From the NCBI GenBank assembly GCA_948467735.1, contig CAOKFN010000021.1, forward strand, positions 1-64,000: a stretch of DNA of 64,000 nucleotides. Direction: 5' to 3'. Origin of the DNA: an uncultured bacterium. GTDB lineage: Bacteria > Bacillota > Clostridia > Lachnospirales > Lachnospiraceae. The stretch's first letter is position 1; every line of letters starts with the position of its first letter. Below are positions 1-7,999 of the stretch, one piece after another. The notes beneath the pieces were generated by a model, which had not been told where the DNA came from, made no database searches, and saw nothing but the letters and a program-made list of their open reading frames with translations. The translations under genes and the position numbers were made by a program.

Positions 1-1
1 G

Positions 2-373
2 TATTTATTACAGTACCACATAATTTTTGTATGTAAATACAGAAAGAAACTGCTGGCATCAAAACAGATATCGGATGATATAAAACAATTTTCGCATGAG
101 ATATGTCAGAAACATCATGTAATTATCAGATATATGGAAACGGATAAAGATCATATTCATTACATGATAGAAACAGAACCAACAATGTCTGTAAGTAAAA
201 TTGTAAACCTGATGAAAAGTTATACTACATATCATATTTGGGAAAGATATCCAGATTATCTACAAAAACATTTCTGGAAGGAACATACTTTTTGGACAGA
301 TGGATATTTTGCATGCAGCGTTGGTAATGTTTCGGAAGAAATGCTCAAGAAATACATAGAAAACCAAGGATAG
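2..373 (+). CDS. tnpA: IS200/IS605 Y1 transposase TnpA (5' end cut by window)
   Basis: The reading frame is open from base 2, so the N-terminus lies outside the window; about 123 residues are visible. TnpA of this family is a small HUH single-strand transposase that excises and inserts the element as a circular ssDNA. The visible part has the start-of-family pattern YHIIFVCKYRKK, the HUH pair His-Ile-His (codons at 152 and 158) and the nucleophilic Tyr in GYFACSVG (codon at 305). The C-terminal KYIENQG is typical of full-length members, so the 3' end is complete and the gene is probably functional. tnpB follows after 27 nt with its own Shine-Dalgarno. Confidence 0.92.
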   Translation, partial: YLLQYHIIFVCKYRKKLLASKQISDDIKQFSHEICQKHHVIIRYMETDKDHIHYMIETEPTMSVSKIVNLMKSYTTYHIWERYPDYLQKHFWKEHTFWTDGYFACSVGNVSEEMLKKYIENQG

Positions 374-400
374 GAATACATAGAAAGGAGGCGGCAGAGA

Positions 401-1504
401 GTGTTAAAAGCGTATAAATACAGGATATATCCAAATAAAGAGCAGAAAATACAGATTGCAAAAACATTCGGCTGCTGCCGCTTCGTTTATAATCAAACAC
501 TGGCATATCGCAAAGAAGTTTATGAGGAGGAAAAGAAATCTGTCAGCAAAACAGACTGTAATAATTATTGTAACAGGGAATTAAAGAAAGAATATGAATG
601 GCTGAAAGAAGTAGATAAATTTGCTCTGACGAATGCTATTTACAATATGGACTGTGCATATCAAAAATTTTTTAAGGAGCATGCTGGGTATCCAAAGTTC
701 AAAAGCAAGCATGATAACCATAAATCTTACACGACAAATTTCACAAATGGAAATATTGCGGTGGATTTTGGGAAGGGTAAGATTAAGCTGCCAAAATTAA
801 AGGACATAAAAGCAAAACTGCACAGGAGTTTTAAGGGACAAATAAAATCGGCAACAGTATCTCAAGTGCCAAGCGGGAAGTATTTTGTGTCTGTGCTTGT
901 AGAAACAAGTCATTGTAAGATGCCGCATACAGATAAAAATATCGGAATAGACTTAGGTATCAGGGATTTATGTATTACATCAGACGGAAAGAAATACGAG
1001 AATCCGAAAATAATAAAGAAGCATGAAAGAAAGCTGGCTAAACTGCAAAGGCAGCTTTCACATAAAGAAAAAGGAAGCAGTAATTACCATAAAAAGAGAA
1101 AACAGACAGCGTTATGCCATGAGAAAATTACAAACACCAGAAAAGATTATCTACATAAGGTTTCCCATGAGATGATTAGCGAAAACCAAGTGATCGTTTC
1201 AGAAAACCTACAGATAAAAAACATGGTAAAGAATCATAATCTGGCAAAATCAATAGTCGATGTGTCATGGTACGAATTAACAAGGCAGTTGGAGTATAAG
1301 GCAAAATGGAATGGGAGGGAATATGTCAAAACAGACAGATTCTATGCAAGCAGCCAGATATGTTCTAATTGTGGATATCAAAATGCCGATACAAAAGATG
1401 TATCCATAAGAGAATGGATATGCCCTGTTTGTGGAGCAGATCATGACAGGGATATCAATGCTGCGAAAAATATTTTAGCAGAAGGATTAAGACAGATCGC
1501 ATAA
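401..1504 (+). CDS. tnpB: TnpB RNA-guided nuclease of IS200/IS605 element
   Basis: The 367-residue protein starts at GTG 401 behind AAAGGAGG at 385-391. TnpB proteins are omega-RNA guided DNA endonucleases related to Cas12 and are thought to help retain the transposon. The N-terminal MLKAYKYRIYPNKEQ is the family hallmark. The RuvC triad is visible: Asp184 in GIDLGIRDL, Glu268 in VSENLQ and the Asp349/Asp351 pair in DRDINAAKNI. A zinc-binding insertion lies between the last two (CSNC ... CPVC). No frameshift or missing catalytic residue is seen, so the enzyme should be active. Its guide RNA is expected to overlap the 3' end of the gene and the element's right end. Confidence 0.95.
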   Translation: MLKAYKYRIYPNKEQKIQIAKTFGCCRFVYNQTLAYRKEVYEEEKKSVSKTDCNNYCNRELKKEYEWLKEVDKFALTNAIYNMDCAYQKFFKEHAGYPKFKSKHDNHKSYTTNFTNGNIAVDFGKGKIKLPKLKDIKAKLHRSFKGQIKSATVSQVPSGKYFVSVLVETSHCKMPHTDKNIGIDLGIRDLCITSDGKKYENPKIIKKHERKLAKLQRQLSHKEKGSSNYHKKRKQTALCHEKITNTRKDYLHKVSHEMISENQVIVSENLQIKNMVKNHNLAKSIVDVSWYELTRQLEYKAKWNGREYVKTDRFYASSQICSNCGYQNADTKDVSIREWICPVCGADHDRDINAAKNILAEGLRQIA

Positions 1505-1632
1505 AGATGTATCAATAGGGCAGGGACTGCCCGAATTTACGCCTGTGGAGATAGTAGGTTACGAGGTCGATGAAGCAGGAAGCCCATTGGCTTTAGACAA
1601 TGGGTAGTTCACCAGACGCATCGCTATCCGAA
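1480..1632 (+). ncRNA. Predicted omega-RNA (reRNA) with guide from flanking DNA
   Basis: TnpB guide RNAs are made from the 3' end of tnpB through the right end of the element, with the guide taken from the adjoining host DNA. Here the scaffold would run through about 1480-1612 and end in the hairpin CCCATTG/CAATGGG (1583-1604) plus TAGTTCA. The guide would then be roughly 1613-1632, beginning CAGACGCATC. The 5' end and the exact scaffold/guide border are inference from related elements; only the hairpin and its position next to the tnpB stop are seen. Confidence 0.6.
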
Positions 1633-1822
1633 AAGGATGCGGTATCATGCGGAGACAAATACTTTTGTGGAAACGGAACGGGAGATTGAGGATTACGGAC
1701 AGCTTTCCGAGGCCGAGAAGGAAGACCTGCACAGACTGTATCCAAGGATAGGACAGGGAGAGGGATTCTTTGGCAGGGAGAAGGCTTGGGAAATATATGA
1801 AAAGTGCGGGAAGCCATTGTAA
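1613..1822 (+). pseudogene. 3' remnant of unrecognised gene interrupted by the IS element
   Basis: Directly after the IS right end an open frame runs to a TAA at 1822 and encodes about 69 residues, highly charged, with segments such as HAETNTFVETEREIEDYG and EKAWEIYEKCGKPL. There is an internal ATG at 1637 but no convincing Shine-Dalgarno in front of it, and the frame continues upstream to the element boundary. I read it as the C-terminal end of a host gene whose first part lies beyond the left end of the IS. The family is not recognised. A 13-bp inverted repeat follows the stop. Confidence 0.5.
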
Positions 1823-1850
1823 TTTCATTAGAAATGATGGGAAAATGAAC

Positions 1851-1887
1851 AGGAGTGATTCAGAGTTCGGCTTTGAATCACTCCTGT
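1851..1887. terminator. Perfect 13-bp inverted repeat, terminator-like
   Basis: CAGGAGTGATTCA (1851-1863) pairs perfectly with TGAATCACTCCTG (1875-1887) around an 11-nt loop. It lies just after the interrupted gene and before the AraC gene. There is no clean T tract, so its role as a terminator is likely but not certain. Confidence 0.5.
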
Positions 1888-2002
1888 CATGTTAAAAAGG
1901 AGACAATTTCCAAGCTTAATTCCTCAAAATCGTTGCGCGGCAATCCAAGGATTGTGCTATACTAAATCTGCATTGAGGCAATATGAACAGGAGGTGAACC
2001 AT

Positions 2003-2419
2003 ATGAATCACTATATTCTGATCTGGTCCGTGTGTGCCTTTGTGGAGAGCCATGTGCGGGAAGAAATCACCATGAAAGAGCTTGTGCGTCAGACCGGGTT
2101 TTCCTTGGCGCATATTCGGGATGTATTCAGAAAGTGTACCGGAAAGCCTCTGTCCCGGTATGTTCAGGAGCGCAGGATTGCCAGCGCCGCCAAGGAGCTT
2201 CTGGACACGGACAGAACAATCCTCGACATTGCGATACAATACGGATTCTCCGGCAGAACCGTATTCTCCCGGGCTTTCCAGCGGCATACCGACTATACGC
2301 CCTCCCAGTTTCGCGCCGAGGCTCCCGTGACTGACCGGGTGCGGCTCTGCGCGGGGGTATACGGGGCGGCGCTTCCGAAGAGACGGAATCACGACAGCGA
2401 CAGCGCAGCTACAAGATAG
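2003..2419 (+). CDS. AraC-type helix-turn-helix regulator, HTH domain only
   Basis: The ATG at 2003 is chosen because AGGAGGTGA sits at 1989-1997; the frame is open further upstream but without a ribosome site. The product has 138 residues and consists almost entirely of the double HTH of the AraC/XylS family: first helix pair around ITMKELVRQTGFSLAHIRDVF, second around ILDIAIQYGFSGRTVFSRAFQRH with the final Pro-Ser-Gln-Phe motif. There is no separate ligand-binding domain, so it either acts alone or with the product of the next gene, which begins 123 nt downstream. Target genes cannot be told from the sequence. Confidence 0.85.
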   Translation: MNHYILIWSVCAFVESHVREEITMKELVRQTGFSLAHIRDVFRKCTGKPLSRYVQERRIASAAKELLDTDRTILDIAIQYGFSGRTVFSRAFQRHTDYTPSQFRAEAPVTDRVRLCAGVYGAALPKRRNHDSDSAATR

Positions 2420-2542
2420 ATATACTTACAAGCGGTAAAGTCTGCCGCAATGACCATGACGGCTGCTGCTCGTGAGTCGTGTTACATGGCAGATTTTTGT
2501 GGCTGCAAATATAAGTCGAGAAAAGAAAGCTGAGGGAACATA

Positions 2543-3226
2543 ATGGAAAAACAAGATAGTGCCATTCTTTACGGCGTTCCGAAGGCAGCTTATGGTCAGG
2601 ACGGATGCACTCCCTTTCCCATGTGCATCCGGTCCTGCGCAGAGTACTTGGGGCTGGGCGCTGACTACACCCGAGCCATGGCCGAGAGCGGCGCGGCGTT
2701 CCGGCTTGCATGGAACACCGCCTGCTGGGACGGGGGCAATGTGGACGCCGTCTTGGCCTTTGACGATCCCACAAAGGTGTTTCGCTTAGGCATACGGGCT
2801 ATGGAGCGGGGTTTTCGGTTCCTAGGCCGCACGCCGGAGACGAAAAAGGAAGAGTTCATGGATGTGATCCGCAGGGAGATCGATGAAGGCAGCCCGGTCA
2901 TTGCCTTGAGCGTCATAGGCCCGCCGGAGGCCTGCATCGTCACCGGTTATCGGGAAGGCGGAAGCCCAAGAATATCCGGAATACCAAGCAAGAAGCAATG
3001 CCGTCAGGGAATTTCCCCCTCAAAATACAAACGCAGCCTCCGGCATATTTCCATCTGCGCCGTCCCCACTCTTTCAATGATAAAAATCAGGAAAAAATTG
3101 ACATTTCACGGTATAAATGATACAGTTGAAATGCCGGAAAACATCATATTTCGATTGGGCCGGGAAACTGGCGGGGGCAGCGGTAAACGGGGAAGACTGC
3201 TGCGTGAGGGTGAAGAGGATGAATAG
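2543..3226 (+). pseudogene. Decayed gene following the AraC regulator, C-terminus replaced
   Basis: The ATG at 2543 follows GAGGGAAC. The first ~140 residues look like an intact globular protein: YGQDGCTPFPMCIRSCAEYLG near the start, then TWNTACWDGGNVDA-like and EGSPVIALSVIGPPEACIVTGYR at the end. From memory this resembles clostridial proteins of a cysteine-peptidase-like (C39/BtrH-type) fold found beside AraC regulators; that link is not verified. After about position 2960 the frame becomes basic and low in hydrophobics, unlike the first part, and it runs over the promoter and ribosome site of the next gene up to 3226. I infer a deletion or frameshift that removed the original C-terminus. 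Confidence 0.55.
3098..3126 (+). promoter_or_regulatory. Promoter for the SLC13/ArsB-like transporter
   Basis: TTGACA at 3098-3103 and TACAGT at 3121-3126 are separated by 17 nt. The site lies inside the decayed 3' part of the preceding gene and about 95 nt upstream of the transporter start, which supports independent transcription of the transporter. Confidence 0.5.
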
Positions 3227-4436
3227 AATTCTTATATTTATAAAAAAGGAAACGGTATTGTGTGTGTCTTTCCTGCTGGCAGCGGCGTCAATGCTGTTTG
3301 TGCCGCCGGATAAAAATTATTTGGCATATATAGACTTTAGAACCTTGGCAATTCTGTTCTGCCTGATGAGCGTTATGGCGGGACTACAGAAGGCAGGGGT
3401 ATTTGACCGGGCGGCCGGAACGCTTCTGGGCCGTGTGAAAAGCGGCCGGGGGCTGATTCTTGTGTTAGTGCTGCTGTGTTTTTTCTCCAGTATGTTTATC
3501 ACCAATGACGTTGCGCTGATTACCTTTGTGCCATTTACTTTTATCGTTCTGGACATGCTTGGGGACGGACCCAAAGAGAGGCTGGTTCTGCCGGTTGTGG
3601 TGATGCAGACAATTGCGGCGAATCTTGGGAGTATGCTGACGCCGGTGGGAAATCCGCAGAACTTGTACCTTTATGGGAAGGCGGAATTTTCCGTCCGCCA
3701 GTTCCTTTTGCTGATGCTGCCATATACGCTTTTGGCATTGGGGATGCTGGTGGTCTGGAGCTTGATTCAGGGCAGGGCGTGCCCGCAGGGGTTGAAGTCA
3801 GGCGAAGCGGGACGGGGAAAAACTTCCCATGACAGAGTCCTTCTCCATGAAGAAGGGTTTCGCCATGGAGAAGCGCCCGGCCAAGGAAAAGAAGCCGCGT
3901 ATCCGCTCGTGGTCTATTGCCTGCTTTTTTTGCTGTGCCTGCTTGCCGTGGGGCGCGTACTGCCGTGGCAGGCAGTCTTTTTTGGGGTGACTATCATAGT
4001 ATTTATCATGGACAGAAGGGTATTTGCAAAGGTAGACTACTCTCTGCTGCTTACCTTTGTGTGTTTTTTTATTTTTGTGGGTAATGTAGGACGGATTCCT
4101 GCGTTTCGGGAGTTCCTTCAGGAAATGATGGAAGGCAGGGAGACGTATACGGCCATTATTGTGAGTCAGGTGATCAGCAATGTGCCGGCCGCATTGCTTT
4201 TATCCGGGTTTACGGAAGATTATGCAGGTCTTATTGTGGGCACGAACCTAGGAGGGCTGGGGACGCTGATCGCATCCATGGCCAGCCTGATTTCCTACAA
4301 GTATGCGGCAAAAGAGATGAATGGCGCAAAAAGCAGATATATTATGCTTTTTACCATGGGAAATATTGTCTTTTTAGCCGCTCTTGTTCTGCTGTATATT
4401 CTGCTGGGAAGTCTGGGCGGCCCTTCGCATACATAA
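3219..4436 (+). CDS. SLC13/ArsB-like anion transporter
   Basis: The frame is open from 3117, but ATG 3219 has GAGGG at 3206-3210 with 8 nt spacing and gives a protein starting directly with a membrane segment, so it is chosen (405 residues). About ten hydrophobic helices are visible. Family signatures are the re-entrant loop sequences FFSSMFITNDVALITFVPF in the first half, LGSMLTPVGNPQNLYLY, and the matching second-half SQVISNVPAALLLSGF and TNLGGLGTLIASMASLIS. These place it in the ion transporter superfamily containing CitT/SLC13 and ArsB; short 400-residue forms are common in Firmicutes. The substrate (citrate, other dicarboxylate or another anion) cannot be decided. A charged cytoplasmic loop (about residues 190-225) separates the halves. 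Confidence 0.88.
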   Translation: MNRILIFIKKETVLCVSFLLAAASMLFVPPDKNYLAYIDFRTLAILFCLMSVMAGLQKAGVFDRAAGTLLGRVKSGRGLILVLVLLCFFSSMFITNDVALITFVPFTFIVLDMLGDGPKERLVLPVVVMQTIAANLGSMLTPVGNPQNLYLYGKAEFSVRQFLLLMLPYTLLALGMLVVWSLIQGRACPQGLKSGEAGRGKTSHDRVLLHEEGFRHGEAPGQGKEAAYPLVVYCLLFLLCLLAVGRVLPWQAVFFGVTIIVFIMDRRVFAKVDYSLLLTFVCFFIFVGNVGRIPAFREFLQEMMEGRETYTAIIVSQVISNVPAALLLSGFTEDYAGLIVGTNLGGLGTLIASMASLISYKYAAKEMNGAKSRYIMLFTMGNIVFLAALVLLYILLGSLGGPSHT

Positions 4437-4525
4437 GACAGCGGGCTTTATGGCGAGGTCATAATCCAATCTATCTGTTATGAACTCCACAAATCAAAAG
4501 GATAAACAGCGAAAAAAGGAGCCGA

Positions 4526-5248
4526 ATGAACAACCAATTTATTCAAAGCATCATCATTGACTGGAATCGCATAGAGAGCGGCAGCTATCTGAGAAATATT
4601 GAAGCCATAAAAGATTTGGACCGACTGACTTTTGACAGTCCGGTTACGTTTTTTGTGGGTGAAAACGGGAGCGGCAAATCCACGCTGCTGGAAGCCATTG
4701 CCGCTGCCTATGGCTTTAATCCCGAGGGCGGCACCAGAAATTATTGTTTTTCCACCTATGATTCGCATTCAAATCTGTACGAGGCCATAAGGATTGTGAA
4801 GGGATACCGAAGGGTGAAATGGGGATATTTTCTTCGGGCGGAGAGCTTTTATAATGTGGCAACGATGGAAGAGGAATATTCGGATTCACAGCATCCTTCT
4901 GCCAAGCTTCATGAAAAGTCCCATGGGGAAAGCTTTCTCGATACCGCACAAAGGCATTTGAGGCCTGACGGACTGTATTTTCTGGACGAGCCGGAAGCGG
5001 CATTGTCTCTCAATCGACAGCTGACGCTTCTGATAAAGATACATGAATGCGCAAAGAAAGGCGCGCAGTTTATCATTGCCACACATTCCCCCATTCTGCT
5101 GGGACTGCCGGAGGCGGAAATTTTGACGTTTGACGACGGTCTGATACATCCGTGCGAGTATGAGGAAACGGACAGCTATCAGGTGACGGAGATGTTTGTT
5201 CATTACAGGAAACAGTTATTAAAGCGGCTGCTGGAGGACGATACATGA
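4526..5248 (+). CDS. AAA-type ATPase with ABC-like nucleotide fold
   Basis: The 240-residue protein starts at ATG 4526 after AAAAAAGGAGC. It has a Walker A GENGSGKST near residue 46, the DEPEAALS Walker B/D-loop region near residue 152 and a switch-like IIATHSPILLG near residue 185. The layout matches the stand-alone predicted ATPases of COG3910/AAA_15 type, which have an ABC-like head without a transmembrane partner. Such proteins are often of unknown function. It is flanked by unrelated genes and sits about 90 nt after the transporter, so nothing about the role can be read from context. Confidence 0.85.
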   Translation: MNNQFIQSIIIDWNRIESGSYLRNIEAIKDLDRLTFDSPVTFFVGENGSGKSTLLEAIAAAYGFNPEGGTRNYCFSTYDSHSNLYEAIRIVKGYRRVKWGYFLRAESFYNVATMEEEYSDSQHPSAKLHEKSHGESFLDTAQRHLRPDGLYFLDEPEAALSLNRQLTLLIKIHECAKKGAQFIIATHSPILLGLPEAEILTFDDGLIHPCEYEETDSYQVTEMFVHYRKQLLKRLLEDDT

Positions 5249-5366
5249 AGGGGCGAAGCTTACTTCCTGTGAGGTAATTGATTCAAGAGAGCATTTGGAG
5301 AAGGATTCGACAGGAACACTATGCGAAACGGCAGGGTGTTTTTGTTTTTGGAAAAAAGCAACTTTG

Positions 5367-5396
5367 TGAAACTTTTTATACGGCTTCCATGTCTAA
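5367..5396 (+). promoter_or_regulatory. ECF-type promoter in front of sigV
   Basis: TGAAAC at 5367-5372 followed by a T run, then GTCTAA at 5391-5396 with 18 nt between. This matches the GAAAC ... CGTC/GTCTA pattern of ECF sigma factors and is unlike the TTGACA/TATAAT promoters elsewhere in the window. It lies 22 nt upstream of the sigV start codon region, which implies autoregulation by SigV. Confidence 0.75.
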
Positions 5397-5418
5397 TATT
5401 CAAAGGAGGTGTATCACC

Positions 5419-5928
5419 GTGCAGGTTTTCGGAGGTGGAAACAGGAAAAGAAAGGAAGAAATCATTGAGCAGGTGGTGCTGGAACGCTATAATCAGTATT
5501 ACAGGCTGGCGTACAGTTATGTGCGCAGCGAGGCGGACGCCTGTGATATCGTGCAGAACGGAGCGTATAAGGCGCTGAGAAACAGCGGTACTCTTCGCTG
5601 TCCGGAATATGCGGGGACATGGGTATATCGCATTATGCTGAATGAAATCTTTAACTTTTTGAATCAGCCCCAATTTGAATCTTATGAACATCTGCAGGAA
5701 GAAAATGGGAGGGCGGCGGAAGGCAGAGCGGATCATTATCGGGATGTGGATTTGCAGAATGCTTTGAATTCTCTTCCGGCTAAGGAGAAGGCAGTTATTA
5801 TGATGAAATACTTTGAAGATAAGAAATTGGAAGAAATTGCAGAGATATTGAATGAAAATTTGAGTACCGTAAAGAGCAGGCTGTACCGGAGCATGAATAA
5901 ACTTCGCATCAAGCTTTCGGCGGAATGA
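5419..5928 (+). CDS. sigV: ECF RNA polymerase sigma factor, SigV type
   Basis: GTG 5419 is chosen because AAAGGAGGTG lies at 5402-5410; the frame is open for 47 codons further upstream but that stretch contains the promoter. The 169-residue protein has region 2 (YNQYYRLAYSYVRSEADA, DIVQNGAYKAL) and region 4 (LPAKEKAVIMMKYFEDKK, EIAEILNENLSTVKSRLYR). It is followed by an RsiV homologue, so it is very likely the lysozyme-responsive SigV. In Bacillus, Clostridioides and Enterococcus SigV switches on peptidoglycan modification genes after RsiV is cleaved. Two hairpins separate it from rsiV. Confidence 0.9.
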   Translation: MQVFGGGNRKRKEEIIEQVVLERYNQYYRLAYSYVRSEADACDIVQNGAYKALRNSGTLRCPEYAGTWVYRIMLNEIFNFLNQPQFESYEHLQEENGRAAEGRADHYRDVDLQNALNSLPAKEKAVIMMKYFEDKKLEEIAEILNENLSTVKSRLYRSMNKLRIKLSAE

Positions 5929-5946
5929 ATACGATTTGGGGAGTTA

Positions 5947-5996
5947 GTGTGAAATAGAAATTTCACACATCCTGATTTGTACGCCCGCCATAGCGG
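5947..5996 (+). repeat. Two adjacent hairpins between sigV and rsiV
   Basis: GTGTGAAAT (5947-5955) pairs with ATTTCACAC (5960-5968) over a 4-nt loop, and GCCCGC (5981-5986 region) pairs with GCGGGC (5991-5996 region) over a 4-nt loop. They lie in the 84-nt gap between the sigma factor and the anti-sigma factor, the second only about 16 nt before the chosen rsiV start. Neither is followed by a T run, so RNA stabilisation or translational tuning of rsiV is more likely than termination. Confidence 0.6.
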
Positions 5997-6012
5997 GCAG
6001 ATGGGAGCTAGG

Positions 6013-6945
6013 GTGAAATTGAAGAAGGAATGGGAAAAAGAACAGGAAGAAGTGGAAGAGGTGCTGCGAAAATTGAAAACAGAATATAATTTGCCGCAGA
6101 TGTCGGAGGAAGAGCTGACAAAACTGCGCGGCAGGATGGAGGAAGCCAAACGGGAGAACCGCAGGGAGCGAGGAAGGGCGCGCCGTCACCGGGCGGCTAT
6201 GGCGGCGGCTATAGCCGCGGCGGCATTTGTGATTCTGCCGAATACGTCTCAGGCGGCGGCGGATGCCATGGAGAGGATGCCTGTCATCGGAGGGCTTGTG
6301 AGGGTGGTGACATTGCGCAGCTATCAATATGAGGATGACAGGCATGAGGCGAATTTGGAGATTCCAGAACTGGAAATAGCGCGGCAGGCAGGGGATGCAA
6401 AGCTGCAGAATAAGCTGGAGGAGACCGCCCGGGAACTGAATGGGGAAATCCGGGAAATTGCGGATAAGCTCTTAGCTGAATTTATGGAGAATGTCCGTGA
6501 GGAGACTGGGTATCTGGATCTTGAGGTAAAGAGCGAGCTTCTGGCGGCGACAGAGGATTATTTTGCCCTAAAGCTCATATGTTATCAGGCGAGCGCCAGC
6601 GGATACGAGTGGAATTATTATTATGTGGTAGATCTGCATACAGGAGAACGTCTGCGTCTAAAGGATCTTTTTGTTGACAATTCGGATTATATTGCCCGGA
6701 TCAGTGACAATATCAAAGAGCAGATGCGTCGGCAGATGGCGGAAAACGAAGAGAAGGTTTACTGGATTGATTCGGAATTCGCGGATATGGATTTTGAAAC
6801 CATCACGGAGGAAGCTTTATTTTACCTTAACGAGAGGGGCAATGTGGTAATTGGATTTAATGAAGGGGATGCCGCGCCCATGTATATGGGGGCGCTGGAA
6901 TTTGAAATTCCGGCGGAGGTTTTAAGGGATATCAGGAAAAAATAA
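6013..6945 (+). CDS. rsiV: Anti-sigma factor RsiV, lysozyme receptor
   Basis: RsiV holds SigV at the membrane until lysozyme binds its outer domain and the protein is cleaved. The 310-residue product (GTG 6013, GGGAG at 6003-6007; TTG 5977 and ATG 6001 are alternative in-frame starts) has a cytoplasmic coiled, charged segment, one membrane helix around MAAAIAAAAFVILPNTSQAA, then the conserved juxtamembrane AMERMPVIGGLVRVV. The outer part carries DUF4163/DUF3298-type motifs, including ISDNIKEQMRRQMAEN and GFNEGDAAPMYMGALEFEIP, which closely resemble Bacillus RsiV as I remember it. The gene follows sigV on the same strand and only 37 nt separates its stop from the next start. Confidence 0.92.
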   Translation: MKLKKEWEKEQEEVEEVLRKLKTEYNLPQMSEEELTKLRGRMEEAKRENRRERGRARRHRAAMAAAIAAAAFVILPNTSQAAADAMERMPVIGGLVRVVTLRSYQYEDDRHEANLEIPELEIARQAGDAKLQNKLEETARELNGEIREIADKLLAEFMENVREETGYLDLEVKSELLAATEDYFALKLICYQASASGYEWNYYYVVDLHTGERLRLKDLFVDNSDYIARISDNIKEQMRRQMAENEEKVYWIDSEFADMDFETITEEALFYLNERGNVVIGFNEGDAAPMYMGALEFEIPAEVLRDIRKK

Positions 6946-6982
6946 AAGGCGGAATTCCTGCCGGATGTCAGGAGGGATGAGA

Positions 6983-7999
6983 ATGAGGCTGGTCATTACG
7001 GATACAGGTTTTATTTGGAATCAAAATAACCCATTCCTTGAGAAGTACAAGGATATTGTTCTGGTGGTCTGTCTTGAAGGAAAAGCGGTTACGGATCAAT
7101 ATGAGTGTTTTCTATCCCCATATTCCGCAAAAACCGATATTGTGATGGGAATGGATAAGTACGGCGAGGAGGATAGGAGATTACAAAGGCTGGCGTCCGT
7201 GGGGAAAGAATTGAGTTCGGTGCTGGGATATCATGATAAGATTGTGTTTCTCACGGATAATCAGCCGAGTACGCTTTATCCGTTTTATGTGATGAAGGAA
7301 TTGAATCGGTATAACAGACTTCATCTTGCTGCGATGTCTCCATGGAAATTAGAAAGCGGCGGCAGGAGAAAAGAATATTATCATATGCTGTCGGATTTGT
7401 CCCAGCTTTATTCTATCTTGTACTATGACGGCGATGAAGTATTGGAGGGGCTGAAAAAAGATAACGCCGCTTTAACCATGCCGGAGGCATTGGAGTACAT
7501 ATCAAATGACTTGGGAAGGCTGATGCCCTGTTTCCTGAACGGGATATATGATATGCGCTCCGGCCCATGCTTTTTTGATTTTGGGGCCATGAAGTATATT
7601 CCGTTGAAAAACGGGTTTGATAAGATTGGCATTGCTAAGGACCATGCCATGGACGATGATGTGAGATTTCCCATAGTCAGGGAATACAGTACGATGGGAA
7701 TGGTGCGTCAGGGGGTGTATCCTGAGGACAGCGGGCATGTCAAAGAAGAGATTGAGAGACCTGCGGCAAGGCTGGACGGAAAAAAGGTCTGCAATATGCT
7801 TCGGGAACAGAGAATAAGACTGGCCGAGGCAAATCGCATCCCGTTTGAAAGTCCGGAATGTCCGGCCATGGGGCCGTGCGCGGGAACCTGTGAGAAATGT
7901 GACGGAGAAGCCGAATATTTAAGGAAGCAGCTGGAAAGGATTCCGGAGGAAAAACGGATGTATCCGCAGTTTGATCCGAGAGAGGAGGTAAGGGCATGA
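6983..7999 (+). CDS. Unrecognised protein with C-terminal four-cysteine motif, radical SAM partner
   Basis: The start at ATG 6983 has CAGGAGGG at 6969-6976 with 6-7 nt spacing; ATG 6965 and 6977 overlap that ribosome site. The 338-residue product is soluble. The N-terminal ~170 residues alternate strands and helices (VITDTGFIW, IVFLTDNQPSTLYPFYVMKE), which hints at a Rossmann-like fold, but I know no family. Near the C-terminus is Cys293-x5-Cys299-x3-Cys303-x2-Cys306 in the context CPAMGPCAGTCEKC, a likely metal site or modification target. The stop overlaps the ATG of the radical SAM gene (ATGA), so the two are translationally coupled. It could be a substrate, a precursor carrier or an electron-transfer partner of that enzyme. 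Confidence 0.8.
   Translation: MRLVITDTGFIWNQNNPFLEKYKDIVLVVCLEGKAVTDQYECFLSPYSAKTDIVMGMDKYGEEDRRLQRLASVGKELSSVLGYHDKIVFLTDNQPSTLYPFYVMKELNRYNRLHLAAMSPWKLESGGRRKEYYHMLSDLSQLYSILYYDGDEVLEGLKKDNAALTMPEALEYISNDLGRLMPCFLNGIYDMRSGPCFFDFGAMKYIPLKNGFDKIGIAKDHAMDDDVRFPIVREYSTMGMVRQGVYPEDSGHVKEEIERPAARLDGKKVCNMLREQRIRLAEANRIPFESPECPAMGPCAGTCEKCDGEAEYLRKQLERIPEEKRMYPQFDPREEVRA

Larger units (their letters stand above)
1..1612 (+). mobile_element. IS200/IS605-family element, left end outside window
   Basis: The element carries a Y1-type transposase (tnpA) and a TnpB nuclease gene on the same strand, 27 nt apart. The right end is marked by a short hairpin (CCCATTG at 1583-1589 with CAATGGG at 1598-1604) followed by TAGTTCA, the usual layout of the subterminal TnpA-recognised hairpin in this family. 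No terminal inverted repeats or target duplication are expected for such elements. The left end lies before the window, so the target tetra/pentanucleotide cannot be read. The exact right boundary (about 1609-1613) is inferred, not proven. Confidence 0.85.
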
